A stretch of DNA of 64,000 nucleotides, from contig CM057158.1 of the NCBI GenBank assembly GCA_029962745.1, forward strand, positions 1,769,166 to 1,833,165, read 5' to 3'. Origin of the DNA: Echinometra lucunter. Taxonomy: Eukaryota; Echinodermata; Echinoidea; Camarodonta; Echinometridae. Under the pieces are notes generated by a model that did not search any database, was not told the origin of the DNA, and saw nothing but the letters and a program-made list of their open reading frames with translations. A program made the position numbers and the translations under genes. Positions 1-14,200 of this stretch are shown piece by piece. Position 1 is the stretch's first letter; every line of letters begins with the position of its first letter.

Positions 1-568
1 ATTCAATAACTAATACAATGCAATATGAAGTGATTTTTTTCTTTGATTCGAGGCGGATTCAACCCCAAAAGATATTAGTCTAGTATATCTCACAGAATAG
101 TTTTCTACCCTCTGCGTTAAGAGAGTAGGTATACGTTTAACTATCACCACTATGTACTTTGTTTGATGCCTGTACCTAATACTGACTTAACGCTATTTCA
201 TCCTAAGGGGTTTCGAAGTAATATTTTGAAATTGAGTCGCGGACAAATCGAGAAAATAAACATTAAACATATAAAGTCCACTAACTCCGATCTTAAGTAA
301 AAAAATCTGCGGCATCATGCAAGGGCCGTCATAAGAATAGAACCATGCAAATTTTGTAGCATACCTGGAAAAAAAAGGTTGTCTTAATACCGACCGCTTG
401 ATTTATCGATGAAAAATGCAGAAAGTGGGATAAAATAGGAAATATTGGTTTAATTGTTTTAAACACCTTTTCAAAATGCCCCATATTCATGTCTCCAAAG
501 TTTTATGATGATCAACATTTTTTAATATAAATGTCAGCGACCTTCCAAGACATTTCACTGAAAAAAAA

Positions 569-967
569 GTTCAGTGGTTGGTAATGGCTATAGGCATTTC
601 ACTTTAATTCATATGAGTTTCTCCATGTGGTTCTTTGAGTAAATTTAACCCTTATAGAGACAACAAGTTCTTCAGAAAGGGATTCCATTCTATGGGCAAA
701 GCTTCATCATCTTTGATACACAACGGCATGTTCTTAATCCATGACCGATTTCAGCATGTTCAGTAAAGAAAGCTTTTTGTCCGGACAAAGATGAACGGTG
801 AAAAGGCAGCATAAATGAAATGCTTTGAAGCTATTCCCATAGAATGGAATCCCTTTCTGAAGAACTTGATGTCTCTATAAGGGTTACATTGTCCCAAAGA
901 ACCACATGAAGAAATTCATATGAATTAATCAAAGTGAGATGCCTATTACCATTACAGACCACTGAAC
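569..967. mobile_element. Fold-back (MITE-like) element
   Basis: Two arms of about 140 bases (569-708 and 828-967) are near-perfect inverted copies, for example GATTCCATTCTATGGG on the left against CCCATAGAATGGAATC on the right, with a loop of about 120 bases. No ORF inside. Confidence 0.75.
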
Positions 968-1066
968 ACTTGTGAGGTCTTGAGGTTGATTGATTCATGA
1001 GTCTTTACCAAGGCGGTCTTGTCTTTGTTGGGAATATTGGCCTATGGACATTATTTTTACTTAGTA

Positions 1067-1352
<286 letters not shown>

Positions 1353-1367
1353 GTTGCTCCATTCTTG

Positions 1368-2958
1368 TGTGATTTAAATTAAAGTGACATAGTGAAAGGC
1401 GGGTAATCAGGTCATTGCGTCAAGGATTGTCAAGAAGGCCAGCAAGCAAGAACACAAAGCAAAGTCTGTCAAGTTCTTTGGCATCCCCACGTGTCTGCTA
1501 CGTCACCCTCGTATGTATATATTTAAAGATTATGCGGGAGCATTTCAAAGGCTTTTAAAAGAATACCAGTATTATAAATAATTTCTCTTCACCAGAACCA
1601 ACTTATTTCACCTGTTATATGTAACCACTCTGGCATTGTACATGTACATTCCATTTATCTTCTGAAAGTGCATTAAATTCATGTACGTTGTTTGTAAAAT
1701 TGTACTGTTGAAAGCGGACAGATGTGAGAGCATAAAAATTTGCGAACTTACTTAAATATTGCAATTATAAAGATTAATAACTTTAAAAAAATGTTCAGCA
1801 ACAACAAAAAAATAATGTACTTGCTTTTTATGCGGGTAATTTAGTAATGACATTTTTATGTGAATCATATTTGAATTCATGTACATGCACATTATTTTTG
1901 TAGAGGTTTATATTGTAAAATTCGTTGTTAACGCACGATGAGCTATATTTATCACGTTTCAAGTTATATTTTCTTTCACAATCATTGATTATCAGTACAA
2001 TTTTCTTATTATGTAATGTACTCATATACTTCACCCGTCTTTCATCAATATTTTTATTAAAATGGAGAAAAGGATATAAAATTACTTTAAGCTCAATGTC
2101 TTTTTGCACTTCAAAGTATTATGTTTTTCCTAGAATGTGTCTGTAATTTCAAATAATTTATATTTAATATAAAACCTTAAAGGCATTAATTTTGTCTTTA
2201 GACTATGAACTTCCCGATTTGTATCGTTTGCCATGGGTTTACTATACCTCACATTTAGACATGTTAGAAGAAGGAAGAGTTAATGAACACCCGTTTGTTT
2301 GGGCGATACCGGAAGGAATTTTGGGGAAATAGAAATGGAAATGATGAACAGAAATAAATCAAAGAAGAAAAGGGGAGAAGACAAAAAAAGAAACGAGAGA
2401 GGGAGAGGAGGGAGAGGGGGGGAGAGAGAGGGAGAGAGAGGGGGGGGGGGGAGGCGGGGTGGTCACGGAAATACACATCCTGAAGAAAAGGATAGAATTT
2501 TAAATTTCTCCATCCATGAACTGCAAAGGAAGGGTGAAAAGTATCAGTTTCTTTTCTGTTTCAACTTTATGTAATGATCATATAAAAATTGTTTAAAAAA
2601 AAACAGTTCCCACAATAACTGAGTTACACGAGCATGCCTTTACATGGAATACGATTTATGTATAATAACTCGACGTCATTCAAAGTTATCGTTAGATGAA
2701 AGAAAGGTGAGCATAACTAAATGTTCTTGAAGTGAACCTCTTAGATTGCATGAATATTCAAATATTTACATCTTGTACACAGTCTTTTAATGCATAACTA
2801 AAAGTTTACATAAAGTAATATAACAGACTATATAATGGATAAACTGGATGCACATGTCTTATATAAAAGTATTGCTAAATAAAATTATACAATATTTTTC
2901 ACCTAACTTTTTCTCCATATACACAAAAACTTACTGAAAACCTTGAACTCTCATTCTT
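1368..2958. other. No gene seen
   Basis: AT-rich sequence with only short random frames. A purine-rich GA/GG tract lies at 2395-2462. Confidence 0.6.
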
Positions 2959-2959
2959 C

Positions 2960-3905
2960 CTTATTCAAACTACGGGATATTTTTGGGGGGTAACTCAGAA
3001 ATAACTCAATCAAACAGAATATTACTGCTGCAAAAACAAGTTCTCAGAATAGTTTTAAATGTTTACTTCGGCTCTCATACAAAATGTATATTTCTTAAAA
3101 ACAAAATACTAAAAATAATGACCTATACCTCCTAAAAACTCGAATCTTTCATGTTCCAACTACCAACAACGAACTTCCATCTGCCATCACCTCACTCTTC
3201 ACCAAAAATGTTGAAATGCTTACTTATCCTACAAGACAAGCCTTCAAAAATCAATATCATCTTCCCTCGACCACAAAGGCATTAGAGAAATAAAAAGAAA
3301 AAAGAAAAGCCATTACCTTTACAGTGCCAAATTAATGGAATAGTATTAATCAAACCCTCAAACTTTATAACAACGTTTATACTCACAAAACACCTAAAAC
3401 TATCTTTGCTAAATGAGTAAAAAAAACCAACAACATAACATACCCAAATCGGCTTTTTGATTGCATAATCATGTTAAACCATACTGAAATTTCACTATTA
3501 TCCTACTCCATGGTACTGTGATTCTTGAGTCTACATGTACTTCTCTTTTCTTCTTCTATAACTTACCCCTTCTTTACCCTTTAACTGTGAGACACAAATG
3601 TAAACCCCAGACAGTACCTTACTTTGTTGATGACTATATATAATTACTTTACCAACTTATGTTTCAACATTGTTCAAAGAGGGGCCTACAACTACAAGCC
3701 TCGCTTTTCACTAAGGCCCTCATTTTCACATGTCATATAGTTTAGCTTTCACTAATGTTCAAACAGTTATATTTGTTCAATTGTAAATAATGTAAGAAAC
3801 TACTGATTATTTTTACAATATTGTTTCCGGCTGTAGTATCCTCTACTTTGCTATATTGTTTGTCTTTTTGTATGCGGAAATAAATCAGTAAACTAAAAAA
3901 AAACA
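2960..3905 (+). mobile_element. Decayed LINE 3' end (RT C-terminal remnant)
   Basis: A broken frame preserves the LINE-type run LLQKQVLRIVLNVYFGSHTK and further pieces with stops and shifts. It ends at an A-rich tail near 3895 after a long untranslated part. Non-functional. Confidence 0.6.
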
Positions 3906-4013
3906 AAAAACAAACAACGAAGAACAAGTTCAGGGATAAAATTTGAATATCCAGGAAACAAAAGAAGTACAAAATTGCACATTAACTCGCTTTATTCATC
4001 ATACATGCAAACA

Positions 4014-4029
4014 AATAATAATAATAATG

Positions 4030-4122
<93 letters not shown>
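4014..4122. repeat. (TAA)n microsatellite
   Basis: About 36 TAA/ATA units with two TGA variants. Confidence 0.98.
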
Positions 4123-4815
4123 GTTTGAACTTAATATAGCGCTTAATATTAAAAACAAAATCTATAAGCACTTTTCAAACAAGGTAGAATAAGACCAAAA
4201 TAAAATATCTGTATTCTTTTTCTTTCTGTTAGTAGTATTACGTGTAATGTGCAAATCATTTGCAATGTGCTCAACATATCAGACACACCAATTTACTGCA
4301 CCAGATAGCTGCGGTTCGTTCTTTCAGCCATAAATGTTTAGTTCAAGATTGCTTATGTATGAGACGAGAAAATCTTCTTTATTCCATGTTGTGGCCCTCC
4401 TCACTCCGATCTTCCTTGTTTTGATTCATTTGGAGCTTCCTTTTTCCAGTTTTCACCCCCCCCCTAATCTTCCTCAACTTGAGCTTCCTGATTCTGATTT
4501 TCACTCCTCTGATCTTCCTCAATTTGAGCTTCCTTTCTCCGATCTTTCTTTGCTCTGGAGAAAGGTGTGAAGAGAGAGAGAGAGAGAGAAGTATATTAGT
4601 ATCTTCAGTCCGTTGACAATCGCTTTCTTACAATAGAGTTTAGTTGGCATGCTAGATGGGGTGGGGTGGGAGGAATGATATACTTTTTGGGGTGGGGGGA
4701 GGGAATGATATACTTTTTGAGGAACCATAAAAAAGAACGAGAGAAAGACCGAGAGGGGTGACGGAATAAAAAAAAATGGCACCCTCATTAAGAACATCTC
4801 ACATTTAACATTCTG

Positions 4816-4941
4816 GAGGCCGTTTCATGAAACCGTCATTAGTCTAACTTCTTGGACATCCCATTGAAACGTGAGTTAACATACGTTTCAATGGGATGTC
4901 CATGAACTTAGACTTATGACGGTTTCATGAAACGCAGCCCT
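4816..4941. mobile_element. Small palindromic MITE, TTTCATGAAAC family
   Basis: About 55-base arms around a short centre: GTTTCATGAAACCGTCAT, then GGACATCCCATTGAAACG, mirrored to GTTTCATGAAACGCAGCCCT. The same element recurs at 43375-43512. Confidence 0.8.
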
Positions 4942-5100
4942 GTATCCTAACTCATTACATTATATTTACTTTACATTACATTATTTATTTACTTCTAACT
5001 CTAGAATTTCATAATAAAACAACACAACGAAGAACACATGCATAGCACCTAAAAGAATATTTTTGAATTACATACTCCATCCTCGGCATAAATTTACAAC

Positions 5101-5106
5101 TTTATT
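5101..5106 (-). promoter_or_regulatory. Candidate poly(A) signal of the HYR protein gene
   Basis: AATAAA on the minus strand, about 80 bases downstream of the stop at 5184. Plausible position, but AT-rich DNA gives such hexamers by chance. Confidence 0.35.
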
Positions 5107-5183
5107 AATACTATCTTGTTACAAAATACCTCTGAATTTAATCAGAATAAAAGCTAAAAATTATGTTTAACCAGATCAAAAAC

Positions 5184-5272
5184 CTACTTGAGGAGAAACA
5201 GCATCATCATGGCGGTGAGGACGATAATACAAATGACAACGACGATGGTTATCGCTACTTCTACAGGGAAAC
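5184..5272 (-). CDS. Exon 10 of the HYR protein: hydrophobic C-terminus
   Basis: After a TTCTGCAG acceptor the phase-1 frame reads GFPVEVAITIVVVICIIV and then LTAMMMLFLLK before a TAG. This is either a transmembrane helix with almost no cytosolic tail or a GPI-anchor signal, because small residues (TNSSRTG) precede the hydrophobic stretch. Confidence 0.75.
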
Positions 5273-8200
5273 CTGCAGAAACGAAAGGAAGGGATATCAA
5301 AATATTTCAGACAGGAGCAAATATGCTACAACTTAAGACTTATACTGGTTAAGAAAACATGTTTTCCGAAAGAGAGGTATGAACACACACAGACACACCT
5401 CTTACGCGCCAGTAAATCTATGCATATTAGTATGGATGAAATTTATATAGATGTATGTTACTAGTAACAGTGTTTTTCCAAAATTCATTTCATCTTTGTA
5501 CATGTATAAAATTTTTGTCCTTATTAAAAACCTGCTTCTTCCCCTTCCCTTTACACACTCAAACATGCAAGTCTGCCCAATTTTGACGAAAAGGAACCAC
5601 GTATAACCCCCCCCCCCCCCCCCCCACATTCCTACATCATAGAGGTTTCATGTAGGCATCATCCACCTACAATCTGGAATTCGCTTCCTACTGAAAATAA
5701 CCTCTATTTCGTTTTATAACAGATTTAAGTGCCATCTAAAACATTTTTGATAGCACGTAACTCTCATTGAAATGTTATGTATTATATTCTTCTTTCTCCT
5801 GTTCTCCTCTCTTCTCTTCCTTTCTCTTTTTTCTCTGCTATCCATCCTCTCCCATCCCTTTATATCATGTTTGTTCTGGGGGGGGGGGGGTGTCTGGGTA
5901 CAAGGTGCAATTCATTGTTTAATTCAATCATTACTAAACTTTGTTCTCCACTATTCTATTTTACCATATCTCATATTGTATGAGAAGCTGTCTTGACAAG
6001 ACCTTTGGGGGGGGGGGGTTCACAGCTGTACCTAATTTAATTCCATTGCCATTTCATACTTATGTGTATGTTATTTCAATATGTTTCTGTTTTATCTTGA
6101 ATTGCATGTTTTTACTCAATGTTTTATAAAATGCTTTTAAATTTGGAATTGAATAAAGTGAACTGAAAAAAATCAGATCATCTGATTACTAGTTGTCACA
6201 TTTTTTTCTGTGTCCATTTGCTTCCTTGCACACAGTTATCATCTTTACGAATGAATATTATTACACAAAGTACTCAGTAGGCCTAAACGATATTGGACAA
6301 CAGTAACAATATTGGCTATTGGAATCGGCAAAATAACGCACCACCTGTCCGGGAAGAATTCGTAGTTTGGGCAGAACATGTGAAGTTATCCCTCGTCCAT
6401 TCACCCGTTGAATCGCATCGCCAGTATGTCGTCGCGGAGTTGTCCTTACACGCTATGTGCACCATCTCCCCGACGAAGTACGAAGCCTTTGGGTTCATCA
6501 ATTCGGCAGATGAGGGTGGGCTGGGACGCTCGCATGTCTCATTTGAAAATGCATCTGGAAATATAGTCGAGAAAATGCAAATGAATGTTTTTACTGCGTA
6601 AAAGCATGAGACCTTCCTTATTATTTTAATGGATCATGGAGCAGATCAAATGTTTCTCTTTCTCGATCCCTTACCGAAAGTTCAAGTTCGATTATTAACG
6701 TCAAAACTCAGATACACTGTCTACCTCAGCGCGTATTTTTTTTCTTCAAATAAATAAGATTTTAAAACGCTGACGTAAACCAAGCCAATGCAGATGGGTA
6801 TCTAAAACACTCGCACTCTTTCTGGCGATTCCCTGTGACAGTTAAAACTCTTTTCATTACTATTTGCTTTTGTCATACAGTGACCTACCAGAGATAATGA
6901 CGAGAAACGAACAAAAGTTGATGTTTCCATATTTGTCGGATGCGACGTAAACAACAGGAGTTGTTGACCCGGATGGGAAACTTGCACCCTGTCGGTAGTT
7001 TTGGATGATCGATACAGGACCTGATGGATCGTTGGCAGTGATCTCTGACCACGTGACAGCTTGAGAAATTGAGCCATCCAATGGTAGCATTATGTCTGAT
7101 GGGCATGACACAGTGGGTCCTGTCACGTCAGCTATACATGAAAATGGGATTTAAATAGCAGAATCCGGAAATTATATGGCACATGAAATAATACTTAGTA
7201 TATCCTATAGATTTTAGCAAAGTGGTAAAAATTGCCATGGTTAAACTTCTTGATAAGTTTAGTTGCTCTATCAAAAGGTTGCCTGTACTGTTATGCATTA
7301 ACACTCCTTTCTGGAGCTGGCTACATGGTTTACAACCATAACGATAAGTGGGGTTGACAGTGGTAATTAGTTCAATGCCATTTTCTTAGAAATTATAACA
7401 GAATGATGCAATTTGTCTTTAATACCTATAACAGTAATACTGAAAGAACAACTGGCCGAGTTATTATTCATGTCTGTTGCTTCATATATTATAAGGGCAG
7501 GTAAACCGTCAGCTCGGAAAAGAGACCCAGAACTCGCTGAAGATTGTAGAACAACGCGTTGGGAATCATCGGCAGCCGTTGGCACTGTCCAGTTAACTGA
7601 TATGAAAGGCTCCGAAGGCGCTGCGAACACGGTGATGTCCTCGGGACAATCAAAGATTTCCGGTTCAGTGTCATCATCTGCAAAAGGTGAATCGGGCAGA
7701 TGCGTTGGAGAAATTTTGTGAATTCTTGTATTTTTCCGTTTTTCACCTGATAATGACTTAATAAGACACCCGCCACCCATGACCACGTAACGACAATAAT
7801 GATATGAAGAAATGTAAAGTACAATGCCACACGAGCTATAAAGAATTTGTGATCATTTTGAAGGTTCCTTCGATTTTTCAAGAATTTTCAATACTTCACA
7901 TAATGGCGGCAGATTGTGCTAGACTGGCTGATCATTTGAAAAAAATAATTAAGGAAAAATATAATCCTTTTTTTTAATTTCACAGAAGTGGATCAGTAAC
8001 ACATTAAAACAAAAGACGTGCTGGACAGTTAAGTTCAATATACTTACCTTCAATTACAAAGCAAAAGAAGTCTGTGGGATTGTGATGACAAATTTCTCTT
8101 ACCGGATCACAAGGACCTGATGCACAAAAGTCAACCTCTGTACAAGAGAGAGAGAGAGAGAGAGAGAGATTTAAAATTTGTTGTCCCATGTTCTGCTAAA

Positions 8201-11200
8201 TTTTGAACCAGTCCTTGGGTATAAAGCCAAGTTTTTACTTCTTTTACGAAGATAGAGTTTAATAGCCAGAGATCTATTTTTTTTTGTAAAATGGAATTTT
8301 AGACTGAGCGCCTGATACAACTGAATTAGTTGAATACCAGTTAAAGGGCCAACGACGGGCGCAATGTCATCAAGCCGCCGAAGGCACACCAAACCTTTTC
8401 TGACAAACATCGCAGATTTAAACCTAGTTTCTTGCATTCTCAGACTGCTACCATTCTATCAAAGTCATATACTGTATCTTGAAATCTCTCAGATGGGATA
8501 TTCGACCCCCTCCATACTAAGAATCACGTGTCGTTGGGAGTTTTTTTTTATTTATATTTTGTTATTCTATAGTTTTTGTTTTTGTTTTCATCTGGGCCTT
8601 CCAGCCTGGGGAGGCAGGGTACGTCACTCAACAACGTGGTTAAGAATGAGACTGGTCATCACTCGATATATTTTAGGCTACACAGCTAGAAAATCCCTGA
8701 TTTATGTTATGCTGGTAAGAAAGTTATAAATTGAGGGGGGGGGGGGTCGTTCTTTACCTCGAACCTGGATTGGAATAACGCAATCTGCTTCGAATCCGAG
8801 TCCACTGACGAACGAGTAAACAACCAAGTGCGAGCCGTGCTCGAACACCTCTCCGGGAGTGTGTGTCGATAATGTCGCAATGACGTCAGTTGCATTGGCC
8901 GGGTTCGTAGCGTTGGGTGGATCGAAGAAAACAAGCAAGGAGGATGCCAAGGAACTGGTGTTAAATATCACTGGCGTTCTACTCGTCGGACAGCCTGATA
9001 TAACTGGTGCCATGTTGGGGTTGAGATCACCCAGTGGTTCTGTTTGGTATAAAAAAAAGTATATAGACCAAAAATTTCGAATAAGCATAATTAAATGGTG
9101 GACGAAGAGGAGATAATTATAAGAGTGAAATTTTTAATACAAATGTGAATGCAGAGCAGGTGTAATTTCTTAAGTTCTCTTATCATTTTTAGGGGGGAGG
9201 GTCTACTTAAAACACGATCGCAAAGGCTTTATGGAACGTCAACCCACGTCAATTTCAAAAGCCTTGTCCATACATTTTTTGAAATGTGCGCTGCCTCGTA
9301 ACAATGACTTATCATCATGAAACCAACTTTGATTTCAAAAGGATATGCATTTTAGGGTATTCACCTCGAATTGATTTCTCGATTTTTAAATTTTTTATTT
9401 ACTATTTTTGGATCGTGTTTTAAAAAAATTAATAAAATTCGTGTTTAATAAAATTCAGTTTCGAACTATGTCTCGCTTGCACGAAGTTTACGTCGTGCTA
9501 TAGAGAATACCCTATTACGCCAACATCATTCACTTTAATCACAATAATCATGGCAGTGAATGCTATTGTTTGGAGGTAATATGTTTGGCCATCACTACAT
9601 CAGAAAGTATGTTCAAGGAATTTCTAGAAATAGTTTTCCAGAAATGTCTTCCGGTCTTTAGTTACGGAGACGCTTTATGTAATAGATGAATGACACTGAA
9701 GAGTGGATCATCATATCGATGGGTAATTAGGAAACTACTAACCTTCTACGGTGACATAGAAGAAGCACTGTCCTTCGTTGTCGGCTTCATCAGTAGCCGT
9801 GTAGATCACGGCATGACGTCCGACGTCGAATAGGTGTCCGGATTCGTAGTCACTTTGTACGAACACCGGCCCGGACGTCGTTGGTTCGACCCATGTTACA
9901 GAAGCGTTTTGGAAACCTTCTGATGCTCTCACTGCGATATCTTCTGGGCAGATGATTACCGGTGGCGACATATCTGAATTTTCGTAGAGCGAAGATCGGT
10001 TCATTACCATTCAGGGATATTAAGTTGTGCATAATACAAAAAAAAAAGTTACCCGACTATGATCAAATGTAGGCCTACCGACATTGAGAAAATTATGTCC
10101 AACTGAAAGAGGGTGGGAATGAGATGAAAATTAAGGTTCTGGGACTTTTCCCCGGGGGACAAATCCCCGAGGACGTCTCCCCGTCCTCTGGGGGAGTTGT
10201 CAGGTGGGAGTCGAACCCGTAGGAGTTGTCCTCCGGGGAAGTTGTCCAGATACGGAAAATTAAATAGCTAAGAGAAGTAAAATGTTTTGAAAAGAATGTA
10301 GAAAAGGGGATAATGAGTGACAGCACACGTGGTAAACGTAAGGGCCTGAAAATTGGATTCATTTTAAGATTTTCGATTTCACGACTAGTCTTCTTTATGC
10401 CAGAGAGGTATCATTTCAAAACTTTTCCATGATTATCTGATTACCTGTCAAACACAAAATAATGTGCCAGTAGGAAAATGCTCACCTGCACTGGTCCAAT
10501 TAACTTGAAATCCAGCATTCTCTACATTCTTATCTGTAGAGAAAAACAACCAAGCCGAGTCGGTATCTTCAAGGCTAAAACTCTTCGGCACCTTGTGACC
10601 TGAGAAAAAGTGGACCTGTCGCTCTTGGACATCCTCTCCCCGTAGATCCAGACTGACGTCCAATTCCAGTCCTGGACCTATGGTCAGCTCGTCCTTGAAT
10701 TGCTCAACATCGAATGGATCACTGAATGTGAAAGTGATTCTGGTGGCACCAGGGATGAAGATAAGGTACAAGACACTGTCTCGAGCAAGATACGGGTTGG
10801 GATAGGATGGTGACTCGAACATACCGCTGCGGCAATTTGGGCCGTAGCAAGTGATTGTACCCATGCTACTTGTGGCAGCTGGGAATAAAGAAAGGATGGA
10901 CATTGCCATATATAAATTAGTTACGTAGCTAAGTCGAAATAAGCAGTTTGCTTTCTATATTAGCACACGATGGACTATAGTATATCGCCATCGAGATAGT
11001 TGAATAATATATTGCTTATAAAAAACACTGATGTCTGCGAATAGTGGAATCAACTGCTTTATTACAGAACATCCTGCTCGTCAGTTGGGGTTTATCCTGT
11101 TTATTTATAGAACGAATCCTACCAACCAAACTGACTCCCACTAACTCCCACTGGGCTTACTGTGACGTTGACAATTATGATTAACGCTATAGTTTTTCAA

Positions 11201-14200
11201 TGCATGCATTGTCAGGAAAATATTCTGTGAGCAGTATAAGTTCATGTGCATACGAGTAGTATGGTTTATAAATCATGCAAAAATAATAATAAAAGTGGAT
11301 GATTCATTGATAGAAGACAAAGCAAAATAATCATTAAAAAAAACACTACATGTCAAGTACGTCTCCGAAGCATGAGTTTTGTTTTAATCTACTGGGTACA
11401 CTTTGCCAGAGGTAAACGAAGACAAAGTTTTGTTTTCTCTTTTTATCAGAAAGTTAACAAGGTTGAAAACCTGATAATTGATTCTGTCTCCTTCCTGACT
11501 CTTTTAAGACCTCTTTAATTATTTTTAGATGATTGGATATGAAATTGTACGAGAAAATGGGAGTGCAGCAAGATGAAGCAAAAGCTTACGGGAGACTTGG
11601 TCGCAGTTGTACCCTTGGCCACTCTGGCACTCACAAGCATGGGTTGATTCTGTCGAACCGGATCGGTCATAACACGTTTGTCCCATCGAACATAGATTGG
11701 TTAAACATTCTGTAAGGAAAGGGAAAATGTTGAGGTAACTAGAAGAAAAATGCTTTCGAAGCTGGATAAAGCAAATATTTTCTTACTTCATGTCTTTCCT
11801 TATTCTTATTCTTACCTAGGAAATCTGAAATTTCAAGTCCAGCTTTTCATTAGATTCATTATCTTTTTGTCTAATGTTAACTAAAATGGAATATAGATTA
11901 TATCAGTTGTATTATGTTGAGTATTGCGTATCATTCCAAGTATGCACTTTTGATAGTGATTAATTTATCAAATGTGAAATATGCAACAACAACAACAACA
12001 AATGCAGAAAGACATCTTTTAAGTTGAAGTCACAAGAGTTTTCTTTCTCCACGTGACTCTTTGTTCTCTACAGGGCGTCCCTAAAATAAAAAGAAACCAA
12101 AGCTTATGGGCGAATTATTTTCAAAAATATGCATTCTTCGATATGGATATTATTGCAGCTTACTGATTTCTCCTCCTTCATGCAGCATTAAAAGCATTAT
12201 CACTATATGTCATGGATGAATGATTTTAGACAGTGTAAACTACATGGTGTTTGTTCAGGTTGTAGCAGCGCTGGAAATCCAGTTGTCCAAAATATTAAAG
12301 TGGATGGCTGCTACATTTCATTTTGGATTTGAAAAGACGTGAAATTATTTATAGGTGTTAATACCATCGCAAAGCTCCTTTTCTAATCATGGGTATAGGT
12401 TTTCCCGACCGAATTCGTCAAAACAGCATTCAATTTCATGATCAAGCATTCACATTCAAGCAATTTATTTCCAGTGCTTCAATTTAACACGGTTTGCATT
12501 TACTTCCTTTTTTAAAACAATGCAATTAGTAAAAAAAAAAAAATTACCATTCAAATTAAATGTAATTTGATTCAATTTGGTAATGAATAACCTTCATTCA
12601 ATTTCGCTAAGTTTGAGAGGAAGAAGAAATTCCTTGCTGAATTGCGGTTTCATTTTCATCTTTAAGCAATCACTTTCGCACTTACGGCATTGAATTAGAA
12701 CAACGTAAGTGATCTCTTTCTTTTTTTTTTTTTCATTTTCATTTTTATTCTCTTTAATTCTTTATTTCTTTTCTGTCGTTATATATTTGACGTTCACATT
12801 TCTTCCTTTTTTTTGCAGTTTATATGTCATTAATCTTTTATTCTTCTGTGGTCATATCTCTATATCTCTGCATACAATTCAGTATAAAATGCCTGTCAAT
12901 CATGGTCATGGATTATATATTTTGCTGTGATCTTTATTTGCATATTTGCGAGGGGGTTTCTTTTCATATTTATTTTTTTTTCTATTTGCTAAATGCTAAT
13001 GAATCTCATTCTTGTTTCTACAATCATAATTTTCATATAAGCAGAAACACCCATTGACACATTACCATAAAATGAAAAACACTGCACAAATGTCAAAACT
13101 GTATGCCTTTTCATGAAATTGTATGCCAAGATTCTTCCCACGTCATGTCCTGCGCGAATTGGAATGCTGTTTACACGAATTTGAATGTTGTTTACACAGA
13201 TAATGAAATTGAATTGTATTTTTGCATATAACATTAGTAAATCGCATGCTAAAAAAATCAAATTGAACGATAATATTTGTTTTTTAAAAGTTGATCCACA
13301 TTGTCAATCAATTTTGCATGAAATTGAACGAAAATATCGTTGATTTCGATGATAAGTTTACGAAGATGGGCGGGAAAACCTATATGAGACCATTATCATG
13401 ATAATAAGGCATATTAATGGCATTTGTTCAGCTGCCTCGGTCAACTTCTCTTACTAATAGCAAAGTTTGCTTTCTCTTCGGCCGTGGCTTGTGAGGTCCA
13501 ACATTATGATATCAATTCAAAGACAGGAATACGAGCTTATCAGTGATGTGGTGAACTTTTGATAATCAAATAATCCTGAATCAATAGTTTCTTGTCTTTT
13601 TCAAAATAGGCACCGGAAGCAATTTTGGGATGGGGGGGGGGGACATCCCAGGGGCTCACCTTTTTAGGAACCCTTTTGTATAATTTTATAAATTAGATAT
13701 ATATTCATTAATGAGCAAAGAAAAAATAAGGAAAGGAATGAAACCGTTATACAAGGCTCATATCTTCTCATCCCTAATATAAAACACATACGCTCACCCA
13801 CATACTCATAAAAATATACACAGACGCACCTTTACACGCCACACAATACTCATACATACACTTCAGAATATTTATCATGTCTGACCCAAAACACCTGCAA
13901 GGTTAAGCAACGCTGCGGCTTTGCCAGGATTTAATTTTAGGAGGCGGTAGTGGGCGCGCGAAGCGCGGAAGTTTTGACGCTTTTTTTTTTTTTTTTTTTT
14001 CTAACCATCGTTCCTTCTCTGCTCCTGCTCTTCGGACGTTCTCTCACCTTTTTCTCTTCTTTTCTTTTCTTCACTTTTTTTTTTTTGCCTCTCCATTTTT
14101 GTTTGGGGGCGATCGCCCCTCCTGCCCCCACCTCCCGCTTCCAGCGCCTTTGTTTAAAAACCATAATGAACCAAATATAGCAGCTTCACGTCTTGTGTTG

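Noticed and set aside
6293..6601. Plus-strand frame of 102 codons
   Set aside because: It is antisense to the Sushi exon, which has splice sites, module cysteines and phase support on the minus strand.
10093..10362. Minus-strand frame as a possible HYR-gene exon
   Set aside because: No module pattern; it crosses a GC-rich inverted-repeat element and splice phases are not needed to join the flanking exons.
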